Assembly (NCBI RefSeq): GCF_002105285.1
Contig: NZ_MUHR01000002.1
Span: 62,001-126,000, forward strand
From: Planktotalea arctica
GTDB taxonomy: Bacteria > Pseudomonadota > Alphaproteobacteria > Rhodobacterales > Rhodobacteraceae
Direction: 5' to 3'
DNA length: 64,000 bases
The notes beneath the pieces were generated by a model. The model was not told the DNA's origin. It searched no databases and saw only the letters and a program-made list of their open reading frames with translations. Shown in pieces: positions 8,905 through 19,121 of the stretch (position 1 is the first letter of the stretch; every line of letters starts with the position of its first letter). Made by a program: the position numbers and the translations under genes.

Positions 8905-10247
8905 CCAGAAAGCTATTTGGAACTGACGGCGTGCGTGGCACGGCCAACACCTATCCCATGACTGCGGAAATGGCGCTGCGCATAGGGGCTGCTGCGGGCA
9001 TCTATTTTCGCCGCACGCAGGCAAATGTCCACCGCGTTGTGATCGGCAAGGATACGCGGCGCTCGGGCTATATGCTTGAAAGCGCGTTGACGGCGGGCCT
9101 GACCTCTACGGGCATGAGCGTGTTTTTGATGGGGCCGATTCCGACACCGGCAATTGGCATGCTGACACCGTCGATGCGCGCAGATGTGGGCATTATGATC
9201 TCCGCGAGCCATAACCCGCATTTCGATAACGGAATAAAATTCTTCGGCCCCGACGGTTTTAAACTTTCCGACGAGGCTGAGATGGAAATCGAGGCCTTGG
9301 TCGATTCTGGCGTTGATTTGGTCGAGCCGACAAAGATCGGCCGCACGCGGCATGTTTATGATGGCCGCTCGCGCTATAACGAGCGGGTGAAGGCGGGTTT
9401 CCCGAGCGCGCTGTCGCTGGACGGTATGAAGGTTGTGATTGATTGTGCCAATGGCGCAGCCTACCGCGCTGCCCCCGAAGTCCTGTGGGAACTCGGGGCC
9501 GAGGTCATTCCGGTCGGAGTGTCGCCAAACGGTTATAATATTAACGAGAATTGTGGCTCAACCAAGCCAAGGACCGCCTCCGAGACGGTGATTGCCCATG
9601 GCGCGGACGTTGGGATTTGCCTTGATGGTGACGCAGATCGCTGCATTATTCTGGACGAGCACGGGAAGGTGGCGGACGGCGATCAGTTCATGGGTCTTAT
9701 CGCGGGTCGCTGGGCAGAGGACGGACGTTTGAACGGCGGTACTTTGGTTGCGACGGTCATGTCCAATCTGGGGCTCGAGCGGCACTTGCAGGGCAAGGGG
9801 TTGACCCTTGCACGCACTGATGTTGGCGATCGTTATGTTGTCGAAGAGATGCGCAGAAACGGGTTCAACCTTGGCGGCGAGCAGTCGGGCCATATCGTTA
9901 TGACGGATTATGCCACGACGGGAGATGGTCTGATGGCGGGGTTGCAGTTTCTGGGCGAAATGGCGCGCACGGGGCGCAAAGCCTCTGAATTGACGGCGGT
10001 GTTCGAGCCGGTTCCGCAAATGCTCAAGAACGTGCGCTACACGGCGGGGCAAACGCCGCTGGAAGATGACGGCGTAAAGGCGGTGATCGCCGGTGCCGAA
10101 ACAGAACTGGTGGGCAAGGGCCGTCTGCTCATTCGTAAATCCGGCACGGAGCCGTTGATCCGCGTCATGGCGGAGTGCGAAGACCCTGATCTGTTGCTCG
10201 ATGTCGTTGACCGCATCGTCGATGAAGTGGCGCGCGCGACCGCCTAA
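8901..10247 (+). CDS. glmM: Phosphoglucosamine mutase
   Basis: Isomerises glucosamine-6-phosphate to glucosamine-1-phosphate, on the path to UDP-GlcNAc, peptidoglycan and LPS. The 448-residue protein shows the start [10 protein letters not shown], the phosphoserine loop [12 protein letters not shown] (Ser 103), the metal site LDGDADRC (242-247) and the C-terminal phosphate-binding [12 protein letters not shown]. It overlaps folP by four bases; folP-glmM is a conserved neighbour pair in many bacteria. Its stop codon TAA interlocks with the stop of the convergent EamA gene. Confidence 0.97.
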   Translation: MTRKLFGTDGVRGTANTYPMTAEMALRIGAAAGIYFRRTQANVHRVVIGKDTRRSGYMLESALTAGLTSTGMSVFLMGPIPTPAIGMLTPSMRADVGIMISASHNPHFDNGIKFFGPDGFKLSDEAEMEIEALVDSGVDLVEPTKIGRTRHVYDGRSRYNERVKAGFPSALSLDGMKVVIDCANGAAYRAAPEVLWELGAEVIPVGVSPNGYNINENCGSTKPRTASETVIAHGADVGICLDGDADRCIILDEHGKVADGDQFMGLIAGRWAEDGRLNGGTLVATVMSNLGLERHLQGKGLTLARTDVGDRYVVEEMRRNGFNLGGEQSGHIVMTDYATTGDGLMAGLQFLGEMARTGRKASELTAVFEPVPQMLKNVRYTAGQTPLEDDGVKAVIAGAETELVGKGRLLIRKSGTEPLIRVMAECEDPDLLLDVVDRIVDEVARATA

Positions 10248-11176
10248 CGGCTAAGTGCGGCGATGATTTGGCGGCTTTGGCTGATGAAGATCCCCACGAG
10301 GATCAGCGCCAGCGCGTAAAATAACTGGGGTGGCAGGCTTTCACCAAGTAACGCTATGCCGAAGATCACCGACCAAACAGGCACCATGTAGCTGGTTATG
10401 TTCATGAACAGCGAGCCTGCGGTGGTGATCACCCGCACACGGATGATTGCGCCGAGCGCCGTGGGGAATATCGCCGCGTAGAGCATAGCAAGGCTGGGGC
10501 GCAGTGCGAAGGTTTCCGGCAGTGGTTCGGTCAGCAAGGCGAGCGGCACCACAATGAGCGCCGCAATGGTCATAGTGCCTGTCGCCAAAGCGATGGGCGG
10601 CATTTTGGGCGAACGGCGTGTCAGCACCGAGCCGATGGCATAGCCCGAAGCTGCACAGATACACGCGAGGCGCCCCCAGAGCGTCAACTCGCTGCCTGTA
10701 TCGCCAAACGCACCTGGTCCGACGAGGATCGCAAGGCCGACAAAGCCGACTGCCATGCCGATGATGCGGCGCGGCCCGATGCCTTCTTCGGGGGAAAAGA
10801 TGTAAACCAGAGGTAATACCAAAAGCGGCACGGTCCCCATGGCGACGCCTGCAAAGGCACTGGGGACGTGTTGTTGTCCCCATGTGAGCATAAGCATCGG
10901 CATCGCGAGGGCGATTGCGCCAATTGCTGTGCAAAACAGCCATCCGCGCGCGCCAGCGGTTTTCGAGATCGCCGTGATTGGCTGGCCAATCATCGCGCCG
11001 AGCACGATCAGCGCGAGCGCCGCAAAGCCAAGGCGCCCCGCCGCCACCATGCGCGGCCCAAACCCTTCGAGAGCGACGCTCATCGCCATGAAGGCTGCGC
11101 CCCAGATGATGCCAAGGAGCAGGATCAAAAGCCAGTTGGTCAGGCCGGGATTTTCGGGGGAGGGGGCATTGTTCAT
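10244..11176 (-). CDS. EamA/DMT-family membrane transporter
   Basis: Drug/metabolite-type transporter of 310 residues with about ten hydrophobic segments and the internal two-fold EamA repeat (first half from [20 protein letters not shown], second from [16 protein letters not shown]). Members export amino acids, purines or other metabolites, but the substrate cannot be read from the sequence. It lies downstream of ilvC on the same strand, separated by a strong terminator-like hairpin, so it may have separate transcription. Its stop codon interlocks with that of glmM on the other strand (convergent). Confidence 0.85.
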   Translation of the reverse strand: MNNAPSPENPGLTNWLLILLLGIIWGAAFMAMSVALEGFGPRMVAAGRLGFAALALIVLGAMIGQPITAISKTAGARGWLFCTAIGAIALAMPMLMLTWGQQHVPSAFAGVAMGTVPLLVLPLVYIFSPEEGIGPRRIIGMAVGFVGLAILVGPGAFGDTGSELTLWGRLACICAASGYAIGSVLTRRSPKMPPIALATGTMTIAALIVVPLALLTEPLPETFALRPSLAMLYAAIFPTALGAIIRVRVITTAGSLFMNITSYMVPVWSVIFGIALLGESLPPQLFYALALILVGIFISQSRQIIAALSR

Positions 11177-11189
11177 GCTGAAACGAAAT

Positions 11190-11211
11190 GACCCCGGACG
11201 ATGCCGGGGTC
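11190..11211 (-). terminator. Rho-independent-type terminator after ilvC
   Basis: GACCCCGG / CCGGGGTC form a perfect 8-bp stem with a 6-base loop. Read on the minus strand it follows ilvC and is followed by ATTTCGTTT. It lies between ilvC and the EamA gene and probably ends ilvC transcription. Confidence 0.7.
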
Positions 11212-11240
11212 AATCTTAGTTTTGTATCGAGACAAAGCGC

Positions 11241-12287
<1,047 letters not shown>

Positions 12288-12326
12288 TCAGGTATTGAGG
12301 GCAAATTACGCTATGTTGCGCGTTGA

Positions 12327-12340
12327 ACTTTCCTGAAAGT
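12327..12340. promoter_or_regulatory. Palindrome between ilvC and the Lrp-type regulator
   Basis: ACTTTCCTGAAAGT is a perfect palindrome (6-bp arms, CT centre... GAAAGT) in the divergent promoter region, 64 bases before ilvC and 60 bases before the regulator. A candidate operator, possibly for the adjacent Lrp protein. Inferred from position and symmetry only. Confidence 0.4.
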
Positions 12341-12400
12341 GCAGATATTCCCGACTTATGGAAGTTTTCATTCGTCAAAAATTAATTATTGAGAAAAGTA

Positions 12401-12856
12401 ATGCTTGATGATGTTGACCGACGCATACTTCGCCAAATGCAGGCTGCGCCAGAGTTGCCGAATGCCGATCTTGCTGCGCGCTGTGATCTAACCCCTGCGA
12501 CTTGTTGGCGGCGCATTGAAAAGATGCAGGCCAGCGGCGTTTTGAATGGTCAGCAAGCGGTGATCGACTGGCAGGCCTTGGGATACGCGGTCGAGGTGAG
12601 CCTGCGCATCACGCTGGACAAGACGCAGACCCGCGCGTTCGACGAGTTTATCGAGGCCGCGCGCAAGGTGCGTCATGTGATCGAAATCCAGACTTTCCTT
12701 GGCCGCGTTGATGTGCGCCTGTCCGTGATCGCGCGGGACATGCCGCATTATCAGCAGATTTACCGCGAGCGTATTCTCACATTGCCGCATATCGCGGACA
12801 TCGAAGCGCTGATGCACGTGGCGCGGATCAAACAGGGCGAGGCGCTTCCGCTATGA
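12401..12856 (+). CDS. Lrp/AsnC-family regulator (first of a tandem pair)
   Basis: DNA-binding regulator of about 151 residues. The N-terminal winged helix (LDDVDRRILRQMQAAPELPNADLAARC, then LTPATCWRRIEKMQASGVL) is followed by the RAM ligand-binding/oligomerisation domain (VIEIQTFLGRVDVRLSVIARDM). Lrp-type proteins sense amino acids or related metabolites. The ATG at 12401 is chosen because family members begin MLDxxDRxIL; an in-frame TTG lies at 12389. It overlaps the next, homologous gene by ATGA and is divergent from ilvC, which may be a target. Confidence 0.9.
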   Translation: MLDDVDRRILRQMQAAPELPNADLAARCDLTPATCWRRIEKMQASGVLNGQQAVIDWQALGYAVEVSLRITLDKTQTRAFDEFIEAARKVRHVIEIQTFLGRVDVRLSVIARDMPHYQQIYRERILTLPHIADIEALMHVARIKQGEALPL

Positions 12857-13311
12857 TCGAGCTTGATGCGATTGATCGCAAAGTTTTGCGCGCGCTGGCA
12901 GAGGATGCCACTCTTGGGGCCGGGGCGCTGGGGCGACGTTTTGATCTGTCGCAACCCGCTATGTGGCGGCGGATCAAGCGGCTGCATGAGGCGGGGGCAA
13001 TCCGTGGACGGCGCTTGGTGCTGGACCTTGAAAAGCTGGGCTTTGGTGTGACGGTCTTTTTGGGTGTGAAGCTGGCAACCAAAGGCCGTGTCAGCCTTGA
13101 GGATTTCGAGCGCGCAGTCAGCGCTATCCCCGAAGTGCAAACGATCGAGCATGTGCTGGGCATGTATGACTACCGCCTGCGCGTCGTGGCGCGTGATATC
13201 CCCGATTTTGAGCGTGTGTTGCGCCGCCGTATCATGACGCTACCGGGGGCAGGCGCTGTCGAGGCGAATGTATTGCTATCCGAAGAACGCAGGCCCGGGC
13301 CGCTTGGATAG
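12853..13311 (+). CDS. Lrp/AsnC-family regulator (second of a tandem pair)
   Basis: A second Lrp/AsnC protein of 152 residues: helix-turn-helix at ~5-50 (LDAIDRKVLRALAEDATLGAGALGRRFDLSQPAMWRRIKRLHEAG) and RAM domain (QTIEHVLGMYDYRLRVVARDIP). It is a diverged paralogue of the upstream gene and starts inside its stop codon (ATGA), so the two are made together and may form hetero-oligomers. The aminotransferase gene follows 77 bases later and is a plausible target. The ligand is unknown. Confidence 0.9.
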   Translation: MIELDAIDRKVLRALAEDATLGAGALGRRFDLSQPAMWRRIKRLHEAGAIRGRRLVLDLEKLGFGVTVFLGVKLATKGRVSLEDFERAVSAIPEVQTIEHVLGMYDYRLRVVARDIPDFERVLRRRIMTLPGAGAVEANVLLSEERRPGPLG

Positions 13312-13388
13312 CACGGTATGCGAAAGTAGACTTTGCCTTGCACGGCGCCGCGCGATAGCAAGAGATCAACGTATATTAGGAGACCCCC

Positions 13389-14516
13389 ATGCCCGCATTG
13401 CTCGACAATATTGATCCCAACGGCCTCGAAGAGTTTTCAGTTGTGTTCACTGACCGCTCGCTGAACCACATGAGCGGTGCGTTTCAGGGCGTGATGAACG
13501 ACATCTCTTCCATGCTCAAAGAGGTCTACAATGCGGAGGGTGTCGCGCTTATCCCCGGCGGCGGTTCCTATGGGATGGAATCGGTTGCACGGCAATTCGC
13601 GCGCGGCGCAAACGCTTTGGTCGTGCGCAATGGCTGGTTTTCATACCGATGGTCGCAAATATTCGAGACGGGTGGTTTCACAGAGTCCTGCACTGTTCTG
13701 AAAGCGCGCCAGACCGGCAATGACACGCGCGCGCCCTTTGCGCCTGCACCGATTGCTGAGGTTGTCTCGGCCATTCGCGCTGAAAAACCTGCAATCGTCT
13801 TTGCGCCGCATGTGGAAACATCGGCAGGGGTAATCCTGCCGGATGACTACGTCACGGAAATGGCGGCAGCCGCCCATGACGTCGGCGCGTTGATGGTTCT
13901 GGATTGCATCGCATCGGGCTGTGCATGGATCGACATGAAAGCGAGCGGCGTTGATGTGCTAATATCCGCGCCGCAAAAGGGCTGGTCTGCGTCGCCCTCG
14001 GCGGGCCTTGTGATGATGTCGGAGCGTGCTTTGGTACGGTTGGAAGAGACAACGTCGGACAGCTTTGCGATTGATCTGAAGAAATGGTATCAGATCATGC
14101 AAGCCTATGAGAACGGTGGTCATGCGTATCACGCGACGATGCCGACGGATGCGCTGCGCGCCTTTCGCGATACGATGATCGAGACGAAAGAGTATGGTTT
14201 CGATAAATTGAAGGACGCACAATGGCGCCTTGGCAATGAGGTTCGTAGCTATCTGAAGGGCAAAGGCATCACATCTGTTGCCGCTGATGGGTTCGGTGCG
14301 CCGGGCGTTGTAGTGAGCTATACCGATGATCCTGCAATCCAGAATGGAAGCAAATTTGCAGCCCTTGGCATGCAGATCGCTGCGGGCGTACCGCTGCAAT
14401 GCGACGAGCCGGATGATTTTCGCACGTTCCGTCTGGGGCTGTTCGGCCTCGACAAGCTCTATGATGTAGACGGCACTTTGGCGCGTTTGCGCAAAGTGCT
14501 TGATCAGGTGCTCTGA
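13389..14516 (+). CDS. Class V PLP-dependent aminotransferase (alanine-glyoxylate type)
   Basis: Fold-type I aminotransferase of 375 residues. The PLP lysine is Lys 197 in ISAPQKGWSASPSAG, the cofactor-ring aspartate lies in MVLDCIASG, and ALIPGGGSYGMESVARQ forms the phosphate loop. The family includes alanine-glyoxylate, serine-glyoxylate and aspartate-glyoxylate enzymes, and the exact amino donor is not readable. A good ribosome-binding site (AGGAG) precedes the ATG. Two Lrp-type regulators directly upstream point to amino-acid-responsive expression. The stop lies 13 bases inside the convergent hydroxylase gene. Confidence 0.85.
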   Translation: MPALLDNIDPNGLEEFSVVFTDRSLNHMSGAFQGVMNDISSMLKEVYNAEGVALIPGGGSYGMESVARQFARGANALVVRNGWFSYRWSQIFETGGFTESCTVLKARQTGNDTRAPFAPAPIAEVVSAIRAEKPAIVFAPHVETSAGVILPDDYVTEMAAAAHDVGALMVLDCIASGCAWIDMKASGVDVLISAPQKGWSASPSAGLVMMSERALVRLEETTSDSFAIDLKKWYQIMQAYENGGHAYHATMPTDALRAFRDTMIETKEYGFDKLKDAQWRLGNEVRSYLKGKGITSVAADGFGAPGVVVSYTDDPAIQNGSKFAALGMQIAAGVPLQCDEPDDFRTFRLGLFGLDKLYDVDGTLARLRKVLDQVL

Positions 14517-15706
14517 GCTTTTGCACCAAGGCCCATCTGCATAATGGATTTGCGCAGCGGGGCGAAGGAATAAAGCGCGTTCAGGCCTGCGGCGCGCGCG
14601 TCCCTGAGCGGGGGCGCACTTAGCATCGAGGTGCGATTGAGCAGGGTAATTCCCGCGACCCGCATCCGGATATCGTTGATCCGCGCGCTGTGATAGGCCT
14701 GCAACATCGCCGTATCGCCAAGCCCCTCGGGGCGCGCAATGGCCAGATCGCGCAGCGCGCGAATATCTGCGAGCGACATGTTGAGGCCCTGCGCACCAAT
14801 GGGTGGAAGCACATGCGCAGCCTCTGCGATGAGGGCGAGGCGCTCGCCGCTCAGGTGCTCGGCGTGCTGGCTGATGATTGGCCAGATCGTGCGTGCAGAG
14901 TTGAGGGTAAGGCGGCCAAGCACGCCGCAGGAGCGGATGTTCATCGCCTCTTCAAAGCCGCTCGTATCCATTTCAGCGAGCGCTTTGACGACCGGCCCTT
15001 CCTCCATCCACACGATTGCAGAGCTGTGCTTGCCCTCGAAATCTGGTAGAGGCACCAGTGTGAAAGGGCCGCCCGTGCGGTGGATTTCAGTCGAGACATT
15101 GTCATGGGGCATTTCGTGCGTGACGGAAAACGCCAGCGCCTTTTGCCCGTAGCGCGTTGTTTTCACGCCTATTCCTGCCGCTTCGCGCATTGGCGAGCCG
15201 CGCCCGTCTGCACCGATGACAAGGCGCGCTTTGACGCGGGTGCCATCGCTGAGACCAACGCGGGCCTCATTGGTGCGCGTAAACAGCCGCTCGGCGCCGA
15301 CGCCCGTGCGAAAGGTCACATTCGGCAGACTTTCCAGATGCGCCGCCATTTCACGGCGCAAAAGCCAATTGGGCAGGTTCCAGCCAAACGGCAGATCCGA
15401 GATGTCAGCGGCGTTGAATTCTTTGGAGGTGCGCGCCTCCGGCTCGGGCCCGCCCGCATCTATGATGCGCATGATTTGCAAGGGTGCGGCATACGGCGCA
15501 AGGCGAGGCCACAGGCCAATGTCGTCAAACAATTGGCGCGCGGGCTGCAAAAACGCGGTGCTGCGCAGGTCTGCTCCAACCGCTGCGCGCGTCGTGATTG
15601 GCGCGCTCGGATCAACGCAGAGCACGTCAAATCCAGCGCTGGCAAAGGCGGCGGTCGCGCTCAGACCTGCGATGCCGCCGCCTGAAATGATGATGTCGTG
15701 ATCCAT
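14504..15706 (-). CDS. UbiH/UbiF-family FAD-dependent hydroxylase
   Basis: Flavoprotein monooxygenase of the ubiquinone-ring hydroxylase family, 400 residues. Visible are the FAD Rossmann start DIIISGGGIAGLSATAAFASAGFDVL, the DG motif ARLVIGADGRGSPMRE and the C-terminal FAD motif LIAEAAHVLPPIGAQGLNMSLADI. It most likely hydroxylates a polyprenyl-phenol intermediate of ubiquinone, though regiospecificity (UbiH, F, I, L, M) cannot be told. The start at 15706 is chosen for its GGAGAG site 5 bases upstream; the longer reading from 15763 adds an alanine-rich stretch without a site. The HAD gene lies 69 bases upstream on the same strand. Confidence 0.88.
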   Translation of the reverse strand: MDHDIIISGGGIAGLSATAAFASAGFDVLCVDPSAPITTRAAVGADLRSTAFLQPARQLFDDIGLWPRLAPYAAPLQIMRIIDAGGPEPEARTSKEFNAADISDLPFGWNLPNWLLRREMAAHLESLPNVTFRTGVGAERLFTRTNEARVGLSDGTRVKARLVIGADGRGSPMREAAGIGVKTTRYGQKALAFSVTHEMPHDNVSTEIHRTGGPFTLVPLPDFEGKHSSAIVWMEEGPVVKALAEMDTSGFEEAMNIRSCGVLGRLTLNSARTIWPIISQHAEHLSGERLALIAEAAHVLPPIGAQGLNMSLADIRALRDLAIARPEGLGDTAMLQAYHSARINDIRMRVAGITLLNRTSMLSAPPLRDARAAGLNALYSFAPLRKSIMQMGLGAKAQST

Positions 15707-15775
15707 GGCTCTCTCCGTGCTTGCACTTGAAATAGGCGCTTGGGCCTGCGCTGCCATAGGCAAATCGCCGCAAGC

Positions 15776-16420
15776 CTAGGTGATCGCGCGCAGAAAACTG
15801 GTCAGATCTGCGGTGTGGTGATGGATATGTGTCTGCGCAAGCGGCGCTTCGGCCACATGCACGGTGCGCATGCCAAGGGCGTGGGGCACGGCAAGGTTGC
15901 GTGGGTCATCTTCGAACATCGCGGCGCTGGTGGGCAGAACGCCGTCCTTAGTGAAGACCGTATCGAAGGCGGCGGCATCTGGTTTGGGATGAAAATCTGC
16001 ATGCTCGACGCCGTAAACCGCATCAAACAGGCCGTTCAATCCGCGCGCTGCAAGTACGTTTTCAGCGTAGGGCGCGCAGCCATTGGTGTAGACGATCTTG
16101 CGCCCCGGCAGCGCCGTGATCGCGCTGCGCAGATCCGGATCGGGGGAAAGAACTGTGAAATCAATGTCATGCACCTCCATGAGATAAGGGGCAGGGTCGA
16201 CGCTGTGTTCGCGCATCAACCCTGCAAGGGTCGTACCGTGCGTGCGCCAATAATGGCCGCGCAGATAATCCGCGCGCGCGCGATCCACTTTGAGCGCCTG
16301 CATGACATAGGCAGTCATGCGCACTTCAATCTGATCGAATAGACGCATATGCGGCGGGTAAAGCGTGTTGTCGAGATCGAACACCCATGTGGTGACGTGC
16401 GAGAAATGAGATTTTGGCAT
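15776..16420 (-). CDS. HAD-superfamily pyrimidine 5'-nucleotidase-like phosphatase
   Basis: HAD phosphatase of about 214 residues. Motif I is TTWVFDLDNTLYP (nucleophile first Asp), motif II KIVYTNG, motif III lysine in DFHPKPDAAAF, motif IV MFEDDPRNL. The DLDNTLYP start with a helical cap is typical of the pyrimidine 5'-nucleotidase group (YjjG/Sdt1-like), so nucleotide or phosphosugar dephosphorylation is likely, but the substrate is uncertain. The start is set at MPKSHFSH (16420) because the upstream extension would run into the divergent GntR promoter. Confidence 0.85.
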   Translation of the reverse strand: MPKSHFSHVTTWVFDLDNTLYPPHMRLFDQIEVRMTAYVMQALKVDRARADYLRGHYWRTHGTTLAGLMREHSVDPAPYLMEVHDIDFTVLSPDPDLRSAITALPGRKIVYTNGCAPYAENVLAARGLNGLFDAVYGVEHADFHPKPDAAAFDTVFTKDGVLPTSAAMFEDDPRNLAVPHALGMRTVHVAEAPLAQTHIHHHTADLTSFLRAIT

Positions 16421-16516
16421 GGGGCGAAGGGTATCGTTAATGCGCGGGGCGTTCAACAGGTTGCTGCGCTGCGCCCGAGCGCATAGGCTTTGGCAAAACA
16501 TAGTAAGGGCAAAAGC

Positions 16517-17167
16517 ATGAACCAAGGACGCACAGGGCAGACGGACGCATATTCGCTGATTTTGGAAGCGATCGATGTGGGCGTGTACAAACCCGGCGAT
16601 CGCCTTGTTGAAAGTGATTTGGCCGAGCGTTTCGGCGTGTCACGCACGCCCATTCGAGAAGCTTTGCAGCGCCTTGAAACGCAAAGCCTTTTGACGCGGG
16701 ACGGGCGCAGTTTGATCGTTGCATCGCTGAGCCATAACCAGATGTCTGAGCTCTATGTTGTGCGAGCAGAGCTTGAAGGCCTTGCCGCGCGCCTTGCTGC
16801 GCGTCATGCGGCGGATGAGGAAATCCAGGTGCTGCGCGACATGATCGAGCAGGATCGCAAATTGATGACCGATCCTGCGGCACTTTCGCGCGCGAACCGG
16901 CGGTTTCACAAGCAAATCCACCTTGCCTCGCACAATCGCTATCTGGTGCAGCAACTTGATCTGGTGCACCGATCCATGGCGCTTATGGCGACGACGTCGT
17001 TGGCGGCGGAGGGGCGCGGCGAAGTTGCAATGACCGAGCACAATGCAATAGTCGAAGCGATCGCGCGGCGCGATGAAGATGCGGCGCAGGCGGCTTTGCG
17101 CAATCATATTTCGGTAGCTTTCGTCACGCGGCTCAAGCTGGATGCGGCGTCGCTCGATGCGGGTTGA
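16517..17167 (+). CDS. GntR-family regulator (FadR/FCD type)
   Basis: About 216 residues. N-terminal winged helix (ILEAIDVGVYKPGDRLVESDLAERFGVSRTPIREALQRLETQ) and C-terminal all-helical FCD ligand domain with metal-type ligands (RANRRFHKQIHLASHN, EHNAIVEAIARRDEDAAQAALRNHI). FCD regulators usually respond to carboxylic acids. The ATG at 16517 has AAGGG 7 bases upstream. The last 64 bases overlap the convergent glycosyltransferase gene. No target is evident nearby apart from the divergent HAD gene. Confidence 0.9.
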   Translation: MNQGRTGQTDAYSLILEAIDVGVYKPGDRLVESDLAERFGVSRTPIREALQRLETQSLLTRDGRSLIVASLSHNQMSELYVVRAELEGLAARLAARHAADEEIQVLRDMIEQDRKLMTDPAALSRANRRFHKQIHLASHNRYLVQQLDLVHRSMALMATTSLAAEGRGEVAMTEHNAIVEAIARRDEDAAQAALRNHISVAFVTRLKLDAASLDAG

Positions 17168-19035
17168 TCAGACACATCACCGCTATGGCCGTGTGAGGTT
17201 TTGTCCCAATAAAATGGGCGTGTGATCAACTCCCAAGCGCCTTTGTAAATCGCAAGAGTGCCAAGTGCGAGATATGGCCCCATGCAAATGGTCCAAGGGA
17301 TCAGGTGGCGATGTGCCTTGCCTGAAACAGCGACGATGTAGACCGCGATACTAATGCACCACATCGCGATGAATGTGATCCAAAGCGCACCGAGTAATTC
17401 GACAGGCAATGCACTTTGCATCCAGTTCGGCGCGCCGAAATAGAGCAGAAGGCTAGACCAAATCAGCGGGGCAAGCATATATTGGCTGATGGCGGAGAGG
17501 AAAAACGCCTGAAAACCAAGAAATTTCCAAGTCCCCAATTCGAAAAATAGACGAAGCGGACTGTGCATATGGGTGAAATAGGTGATCAGATAGCCCTTGA
17601 GCCAACGCGAGCGCTGTTTGATCCAAGGCCACGGGGAATTGTTCGCCTCCTCCATTGTGACCGAGTTTATTAGCATGGTGTGATAGCCCGAACGCGCCAA
17701 GCGAATGCCCAAATCGGCGTCCTCTGTGACATTGTGGGCGTCCCAGCCGTGAAGTCTTTCCAGTACGCTACGGCGGAAGAACACGCTGGTGCCGCCAAGT
17801 GGAATGGCAAAGCCCATGCGCGCGACCCCGGGTAGAACCAGACGAAACCACGTCGCGTATTCGATGGCGAAGAACCGAGAAAGTGCGTTGGCTTTGGCGT
17901 TGTAGAAATCCAGAACGCATTGAACACATGCCATTTTTTCTGGTGCAGCGTGAAAGGCTGCGACAACGTCTGACACTTGCTCTGGGTCTGGGGCATCCTC
18001 GGCGTCATAGATCCCAACGATATCGCCCTGACAGAACGGCAGCGCATAATTTAGGGCTCGCGGCTTTGTGGTGATGCGGCCAGGGGGCACAATCAACACG
18101 CGCATCCAGGTCGGCAGGCGTGCCGTTTCAAGATGCGTGCGCGTGGGGAGGTCGGTGGCTTCAATCACCAGAATTACATCCAGAAGTGCCTTGGGATATG
18201 AGAGCAGCCCGATACGGCGCAAAAGCGCGTCAAGCACATCGCTTTCGTCGTGCAACGGGATCAAGATACTCACGCGCGGCAGTTTTTCAGGGGGCGGCGC
18301 GCGGGCGGAAAGTATGGGTTTGCGGGCAAAAATCTGGATCAGCGCACCGCTGGTCTTGATAGCGATGCCGACGCAGACCATGCCGAATGCAAAGGTGAAC
18401 AGGGTGCGGTAGAGGTCTGCTAAGCTAAGCCATTGAAAAACAATAGATATAGAGAGCGTTGGCAACAGCAATGCAATCAATGTTTTGATTTGCGAAGGTA
18501 AACTGCGACAGCTTAGGTTTTCGGGCAAAAGATGTTCGGCGCGTTCCGCCAGCGCCGCGTTGCCTTGCGCGCATATTGCCGCTTCGATGTCGGATTTGTT
18601 GGCAATGACCATGGAGGCTGGATGCAAACGGGCAGGAAGGGCCGCCGCCGCGGCTTCAAAATGTTCTGGCGCGCTGGTGGCGAGCAAGGTGACATTGCCG
18701 CGCCGCGCCCACGGGATGGTTTGGCGTTGCAAGGCCAGGTGTGGCTGTATTCCCGCTTGCAGATCGGCATCATGGGGCATGTGCGCGGGATCAACATAAA
18801 GCACGCCAAATTGTTCTGCCAAGGTTTGATAAAGAGCCGTTTCACTGAGCGCTCCTCGTGCGAGTAGAAGTTGGCCAAGCGGCGCATCGCTAGATCGTTG
18901 ATGCCCCAATGTCGCGAACAGATCAGAGGAGGACACCAATCCACGATCGACAAGCAGCCGTCCAAGTGGACGTTTTGCGACATATCTATTTAAAGGCGCG
19001 CCCGGCTTTACCAGGCGCATACGCGCGTTGCTCAT
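17104..19035 (-). CDS. GT2 family glycosyltransferase with MshEN-like N-terminal domain
   Basis: About 643 residues in three parts. Residues ~20-160 (RPLGRLLVDRGLVSSSDLF ... YVDPAHMP) resemble the MshEN/GspE N-terminal fold that in other proteins binds nucleotides or c-di-GMP. Two membrane helices follow at ~185-235. The GT2 domain has SILIPLHDESD, the DxD-type YDAEDAPDP (~344), TEDADLGIRL (~438) and the processive QRSRW motif (~474). Four or five C-terminal membrane helices complete a cellulose/hyaluronan-synthase-like layout, so an exported polysaccharide is likely. The start ATG abuts an 8-bp hairpin. The 3' end overlaps the GntR gene by 64 bases. Confidence 0.85.
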   Translation of the reverse strand: MSNARMRLVKPGAPLNRYVAKRPLGRLLVDRGLVSSSDLFATLGHQRSSDAPLGQLLLARGALSETALYQTLAEQFGVLYVDPAHMPHDADLQAGIQPHLALQRQTIPWARRGNVTLLATSAPEHFEAAAAALPARLHPASMVIANKSDIEAAICAQGNAALAERAEHLLPENLSCRSLPSQIKTLIALLLPTLSISIVFQWLSLADLYRTLFTFAFGMVCVGIAIKTSGALIQIFARKPILSARAPPPEKLPRVSILIPLHDESDVLDALLRRIGLLSYPKALLDVILVIEATDLPTRTHLETARLPTWMRVLIVPPGRITTKPRALNYALPFCQGDIVGIYDAEDAPDPEQVSDVVAAFHAAPEKMACVQCVLDFYNAKANALSRFFAIEYATWFRLVLPGVARMGFAIPLGGTSVFFRRSVLERLHGWDAHNVTEDADLGIRLARSGYHTMLINSVTMEEANNSPWPWIKQRSRWLKGYLITYFTHMHSPLRLFFELGTWKFLGFQAFFLSAISQYMLAPLIWSSLLLYFGAPNWMQSALPVELLGALWITFIAMWCISIAVYIVAVSGKAHRHLIPWTICMGPYLALGTLAIYKGAWELITRPFYWDKTSHGHSGDVSDQPASSDAASSLSRVTKATEI

Positions 19036-19036
19036 C

Positions 19037-19068
19037 AAAGGGTCCGGATTCTATCGCTCAGACCCTTT
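19037..19068 (-). promoter_or_regulatory. Stem-loop abutting the start codon of the glycosyltransferase gene
   Basis: AAAGGGTC / GACCCTTT pair as a perfect 8-bp stem over a 16-base loop. On the minus strand the stem ends one base before the ATG, so it would bury the ribosome-binding region. It may be a terminator of carA transcription or a translational control element; the sequence alone does not decide. Confidence 0.4.
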
Positions 19069-19121
19069 GTGTGCCGAAAGATGTTAAGGGCAGATTAACG
19101 GCCCTGCACGGCTTGGCAATT

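Noticed and set aside
13389-14516. BhcA of the beta-hydroxyaspartate cycle
   Set aside because: The N-terminus differs from what I recall of BhcA and no bhcB, bhcC or bhcD genes are nearby; only a general class V aminotransferase call is supported.
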